Assembly: GCA_015698045.1 (NCBI GenBank)
Contig: BLAL01000259.1
Location: 496,001-560,000 of the forward strand
Length of the DNA stretch: 64,000 nt
Reading direction: 5' to 3'
Origin: Rhizophagus clarus
Lineage: Eukaryota > Glomeromycota > Glomeromycetes > Glomerales > Glomeraceae
Shown: positions 60,004 to 64,000 of the stretch, piece after piece
Position numbering within the stretch: the first letter of the stretch is position 1
Layout of the letters: every line of letters begins with the position of its first letter
Program-made: the position numbers and the translations under genes
Notes under the pieces: model-generated
Told to the model about the DNA's origin: nothing
Databases searched by the model: none
Seen by the model: only the letters and a program-made list of their open reading frames with translations

Positions 60004-60032
60004 GGATCATGATTTTTCCGTACGATCTTCAG
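60004..60032. promoter_or_regulatory. Conserved promoter block upstream of the 59898 gene
   Basis: GGATCATGATTTTTCCG at 60004-60020 and GATCTTCAG at 60024-60032, about 105 bp before the minus-strand start. This is the same block and orientation as in the three divergent pairs, with a shortened spacer like the one at 53130. Confidence 0.55.
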
Positions 60033-60049
60033 TTTACGAAAAATAGAAT

Positions 60050-60470
60050 AACAGATAAAAAGGTTGCCTATCTACATAACAATATCATTAACGACAATTT
60101 TTTAATTTAATAGATCAAAACATACTTAGGCAATGCACAGTAGTATTTGAACTGATACATATGGTTTGTTTGACGAGAGAATTATATAAAAAGTTGCAAG
60201 CTTTGTTTGAAAAAAAAAAACATCAAAAAATAAAAGATCGCTTATACATATAACTAAAAAGATATTATTAATGAAATTATAAAATTTCTGAGAAAATTTA
60301 GTAGTTGCCTTTTAACATCTTTGAGATATTTCAATGAGAATAGAATTTAATATTAACTTATTAAGTGTATAATAATTACAAAATCCTTATTAGTAAAATA
60401 TACACTTGTTATTCAAAGTCAAACAAAAATTAATCAAAACAGATGGTCCATCGCGATTATTTTATAGATT
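60050..60470 (+). pseudogene. Remnant of the divergent zinc-ribbon kinase partner
   Basis: Plus-strand pieces match the zinc-ribbon family. AAAAAGGTTGCCTATCTACATAA (about 60057-60079) corresponds to the VALK/alpha-C end of an exon, and TTTAATAGATCAAAACATAC to an intron end plus exon start. TAGTATTTGAACTGATACAT matches the VFEWIPY motif with a stop, and CGAGAGAATTATATAAAAAG matches the region before VALK. AAACAGATGGTCCATCGCGA near 60438-60457 matches the KQMVHRD catalytic loop. Most of the gene is deleted. It lies exactly where a divergent partner would start. Confidence 0.6.
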
Positions 60471-61076
60471 ACAGGATTGTGCTTGAATCATAATAAACCA
60501 ATTTTTATTAAAATATTTCGCTCATGGTAAATTAATGTAAACAGGCTTTATTTAAATTTAATACGAGCATCAAGCCTTTCTTTGGATTCATTATTTACTG
60601 AGGTGAATTTTTCTTAACTTAGACCAGTTTTTCGGTTTATAAAATAAAATAAAATAAAATGCAAAAAGAAAATGAGAACTAGCCTTCAAAATTGGGCATC
60701 AACATCAATTTTGTTGATCAATTAACATATGACCGGCTGTATATATGATTGGATGGTTAAATGGTTACCAGCCTTTTTGCCATTCGATCCCCAAAAGAAC
60801 GCCCCTTAACCAAATATATACTTCTGGTTCCCTTGTTCAATAGACATTAATTAAAAAATGATCTACAAACAGCTTTTTTTTAGTTGACTTTTAAAGATAA
60901 GCATATTAGCTTAAATTGGGGTTTACAATAGTCGGACAAACTGCGAAAAAAAACTTATAAATGAAAAATTTTTTTTTCTTTCTTTTTTTTTTATAAAAAT
61001 CTAGCTTTTATTCTTATAAATTTTGAGGAAATTCTTTCAATTATATATTACTTTTCCTTTTTACCGTAATATCGTA
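60471..61076. other. Upstream region of the last 4HB-kinase-Sel1 gene
   Basis: No gene. TGATCTACAA at about 60859-60868, preceded by AATTAAAAAA, matches TGATCTGCAA preceded by AATAAAAAA upstream of the paralogue at 1974, so this short block is conserved between the two. Confidence 0.4.
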
Positions 61077-63160
61077 ATGAGTAAAGTTCTAGAATCTATC
61101 AATGGTATAATAGTAAACACTATAAGTCCATATGTTTCATTAATTGAAACAGCTTCAGGTTTAATTAAGATAATATTAGATATTTGTCAAGCGGCAGAAT
61201 ATAACAAGAATATTTGCCGTGCTCTAGCAGAACGAGTTGGATTAACTCTTGGTTCTTTGGAGTTATTAAAACTTAGAAAAGAAAAGGAATTACGTGATGA
61301 AGTATTTTATGATGCTTTTAATAAATTTATATATGTTTTAGAAAAGATTAAAAAATTTATTGATGATATTTCGAAAATTCACGGTTTTAGAAGATATGCA
61401 AAAGCATTATCTGTTAAGGAAAAATTTATAAAACTTACAGAAGAATATGATACTTCAATGAAAGATTTAAATTTTACTTTACTAGTTGCTAATGAAGAAC
61501 GAAGAAAGAATGACGCAGAAGCTTTAGCAGAAGATCTTGCCGAATTTGATAAATATCTTAGAGCGATTGGTGATCAAGTTGACAATATTTATGATGAGGT
61601 AAAGTATATTAAAAAACATCTTAACGATAAAACATTTCATGGCGCAAATAAGATCGGTTCAAAAGATCTAACATATCCTACACGAGGAAAACCTGATGAT
61701 AAACGTGGGAATCCCCCTAATTTTGTAATAAGAAGAATTTTTAATGGGCTAGAAGTAGCGTGTAAATCTACTGCAACGACTGAAGAAGAAATGAAATCAA
61801 GCACAAAAGTGCAAGGGCACCTTGAAATTTTAATGAAATTATCTGAATGTTGTCATATTCTTAGATTTTATGGTGTTTCAAAGATTGACGATAACGATGT
61901 CATGGTTTTTGAATGGGCTCATCGTGGAACTTTGAAAGAATTATACGAAAAAAAGGATATTCAATGGCATTACAAGGTTCAAATTGCTCTTAAAATTTGT
62001 CGAGGGCTTATATTTTTACAAAATGCTGAAATTTTACATCATGACCTGAGATGCGAAAACATCTTGATGACAGAAAGTTTAGAACCTAAAATATATAATT
62101 TTAAACTTGCGCGTCATGTTTCCGCAAACACCACTACATTAAAGGATGAGATTGATGATTCCGTGCGTTGGTTAGCTCCCGAGAAATTAATGAGCGCTAA
62201 GGCAAGATATACGACACAATGTGAAATTTTTAGTTTTGGTGTTCTTCTTTGGGAACTTGCTTTTGAAAAAATTCCGTACAGAAGTTTGAGTATAGACAAA
62301 ATTAGAGATTTTGTGATTAATGGTGGTAGAGAAGCAATTAAATTTGGAAAGTCTTCTCCTGAGATTTCTAAACTCCAAGAAAGTTATAAAAAAATTATAA
62401 ATGATAGTAAGTATTATTTTCGTCCAAGATCTAGTAACATATAATAATAAAATCAAAGGAATACTTTCATTAACTTTTTATTTATTTAGTTTGGAAAAAT
62501 AATCCACAAGAACGTATTCCTTTTTTGAAAGCATTGGACATGCTAGAAGAACTATATAGTTCCATCAGTCATATGTTTGATGAGAATATACCAGCTTTAC
62601 TTGATGATAAAACCTTAGACTTGGATGGATCAAGAATAATCGATGAAACGGATGAGTTTGTTTTATCAGATGATTTTATAGTTCCAACGATTCCATTGGT
62701 AGATGAAGGCATACGAGCTCATAAGGAAGGTAACCATCAAAAAGCATGGAAATGCTTTGAATATCATGCAAGAAATGGTAATACAATAGCAAAATGTTGG
62801 AAGGGTCGTTATTTATGGGAAGGAATTCATGATGGTATAAAAGGACGTGAAGATGGTAAAAAATTACTTAAAGAAGCTGCTGATGAGGGAAATGCTGATG
62901 CTCAGTTATACTATGCTTTTACCTTAAAAAAGGTTCTTGGTGAAGGTAATAATATAGATATTTTCATAAAATATATCACTAAAGCAGCTGAAGGAAATAA
63001 TGATACCGCACAATATAATTTGGGTGATATATATTATAAAGGAAAATTGAATATTCAAGAGGACAAAAATGAAGGAATTAAATGGTTAAGAATGGCTGCT
63101 TTACGTGATAACGTTAGAGCAATTAAATTTTTAGAAGATAATAAAATAAGTCTTTATTGA
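61077..63160 (+). CDS. MLKL-like 4HB, pseudokinase and Sel1-repeat protein (copy 2)
   Basis: Two exons, 61077-62406 and 62490-63160 (83-bp intron, phase 1), give 666 residues. I chose the ATG at 61077 (MSKVLESINGI) because the frame upstream has no ATG in good context and the paralogue starts at the equivalent place. The bundle runs to about 195 (ISPYVSLIETASGLIKIILD). The kinase-like domain keeps VACK and RCEN, reads HHD at 321-323 for HRD, lacks DFG (NFK) and has no glycine loop, so it is a pseudokinase. IFSFGVLLWELAFEKIPYRS is intact. Exon 2 has Sel1-like repeats (LLKEAADEGNADAQLYYA; TKAAEGNNDTAQYNLGDIYY). By eye the exon 2 proteins of this and the 1974 gene are nearly identical, whereas the bundles differ at many positions. 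Confidence 0.85.
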
Positions 63161-64000
63161 ATATGTTAAATTAATCATTTACTATATATCAAATAAATAA
63201 AATTATATAATTTATTCTCATAATTTTTTTTTCACCTTGATTCTTCTATATAAACTCTAAATCACCAGTAAACAAAAATGTTAAAATGTCAGAAATTGAA
63301 AGACAAGCCAAAAGATGCGATATATGACTTAACTTCAATAATTATACGTGAATAGTATAAAAAAATCGGGCTAGTTAAAAAAAAATTAGTAACTCGATTA
63401 TTTGAGTTAAGAAATAAAGTAATCGAGAATAATCCTTTTATTCCAATTTTTACTACTGGCATTGTGGAAGCATTTCGTTACATTCGTTAAGCAGATTAGA
63501 GTTTAATACTTATTTTCTCTCAGCAATCAAGAATTAATGACGGAATTTACTTTGTAAATATTCGGCCAAAATCTCTAATACAAAGTCTATATTGTGATTC
63601 TAAGTGAAAAACTTTCATTAGTGAAAATCACAATTCTGAAGCAAGAAAGTCAAAGAAATTAAGAATGAGCAAAAATAAAATAACATAAAATAAAATAAAA
63701 ATTATAACGTGAATTAATGACATTTAAAAAATTTGATAAAGACAATACGGATATTGTAATTAATTATAGAAACCAAGGTTTCTCGTGTATCTTATCGATA
63801 AAAAGTTAAAATTTTGGAAAGATCATCTATCGGTTGCTAATATTTAAGAAAATTTTAATAGTTTTAATTACGATTTATTCGTGAATTAAATCGGCAACTT
63901 ATTCATAATTCAATATAACAACCATAAATGTGGAATTTATATGATAAAGTGTGCAAATAGCTTCTTTTTGAGGTTAGGAAGATAAAAACAACTATTGAAT
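63161..64000. other. 3' flank, no gene seen
   Basis: AT-rich sequence to the window end. No open frame or repeat that I can support. Confidence 0.5.

Noticed and set aside
60700-60830. Possible tRNA-like segment (GGTTACCAGCC, GATCCCC)
   Set aside because: No cloverleaf with paired acceptor and T arms could be drawn by eye.

Overview
The window looks like nuclear DNA of an arbuscular mycorrhizal fungus (Glomeromycotina, Rhizophagus-like). The basis is strong AT-richness, short GT-AG introns of about 60-110 bp, dense MITE-type debris, and genes of the tyrosine-kinase-like (TKL) and Sel1-repeat families that are hugely expanded in these fungi. I see no bacterial signatures, rRNA, tRNA or CRISPR. 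The organism call is inference; the gene structures are read directly from the sequence.

Three gene types account for the real coding content. (1) 4HB-kinase-like-Sel1 proteins (1974-4031, 31504-33697 and 61077-63160, all + strand): an N-terminal helical bundle like that of MLKL, then a kinase-like domain whose DFG is lost, then Sel1-type helical repeats. (2) Minus-strand proteins with three tandem 4HB-like units followed by one kinase domain (23795-26300, 57258-59898) or by two tandem kinase domains of which the second is degenerate (5242-8894, 42751-46374). (3) Plus-strand proteins (9135-11784, 26654-29046, 46612-50318, 53212-56322) in which a cassette of a Cys4 zinc-ribbon plus a kinase N-lobe is repeated three to four times before a single complete kinase C-lobe.

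Types 2 and 3 occur as head-to-head pairs. Three pairs are visible (8894/9135, 26300/26654, 46374/46612) and share a 240-350 bp intergenic region with a conserved block, CGGGTCATGATTTTTCCG followed by TTTGATCTGCATTCTGCAG. The two remaining members (53212 + and 59898 -) keep the same block, and each has the decayed remains of its missing partner on the other side of it (52690-52925 - and 60050-60470 +). The ancestral unit therefore seems to be a divergently transcribed pair that was copied at least five times here. One pair (26 kb) looks intact, one (5-11.8 kb) is badly decayed, one (42.7-50.3 kb) carries a homopolymer frameshift, a damaged splice acceptor and a MITE in the kinase exon, and two have lost one partner each.

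Layout: 0-2 kb noncoding with a MITE; 2-4 kb type 1; 5-11.8 kb decayed pair; 12-22 kb repeat-rich, with two MITEs, a tandem array of intron-like units with micro-exons, a possible transposase fragment and purine-rich elements; 22-22.5 kb 4HB relic; 23.8-29 kb intact pair; 30-31 kb Sel1 relic; 31.5-33.7 kb type 1; 34.7-37.9 kb 4HB/kinase relics and a retroposed poly(A) insert; 38-41.4 kb AT-rich low complexity and a purine-rich element; 42.5-50.3 kb damaged pair; 51.7-56.3 kb relics and a type 3 gene; 57.3-60.5 kb type 2 gene and partner relic; 61-63.2 kb type 1.

Working idea (inference): the cluster is a rapidly duplicating signalling array that combines MLKL-like bundles, active kinases and pseudokinases with divergent co-expressed partners. 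That layout would suit a variable recognition or regulated cell-death system, but nothing in the sequence alone shows the function.
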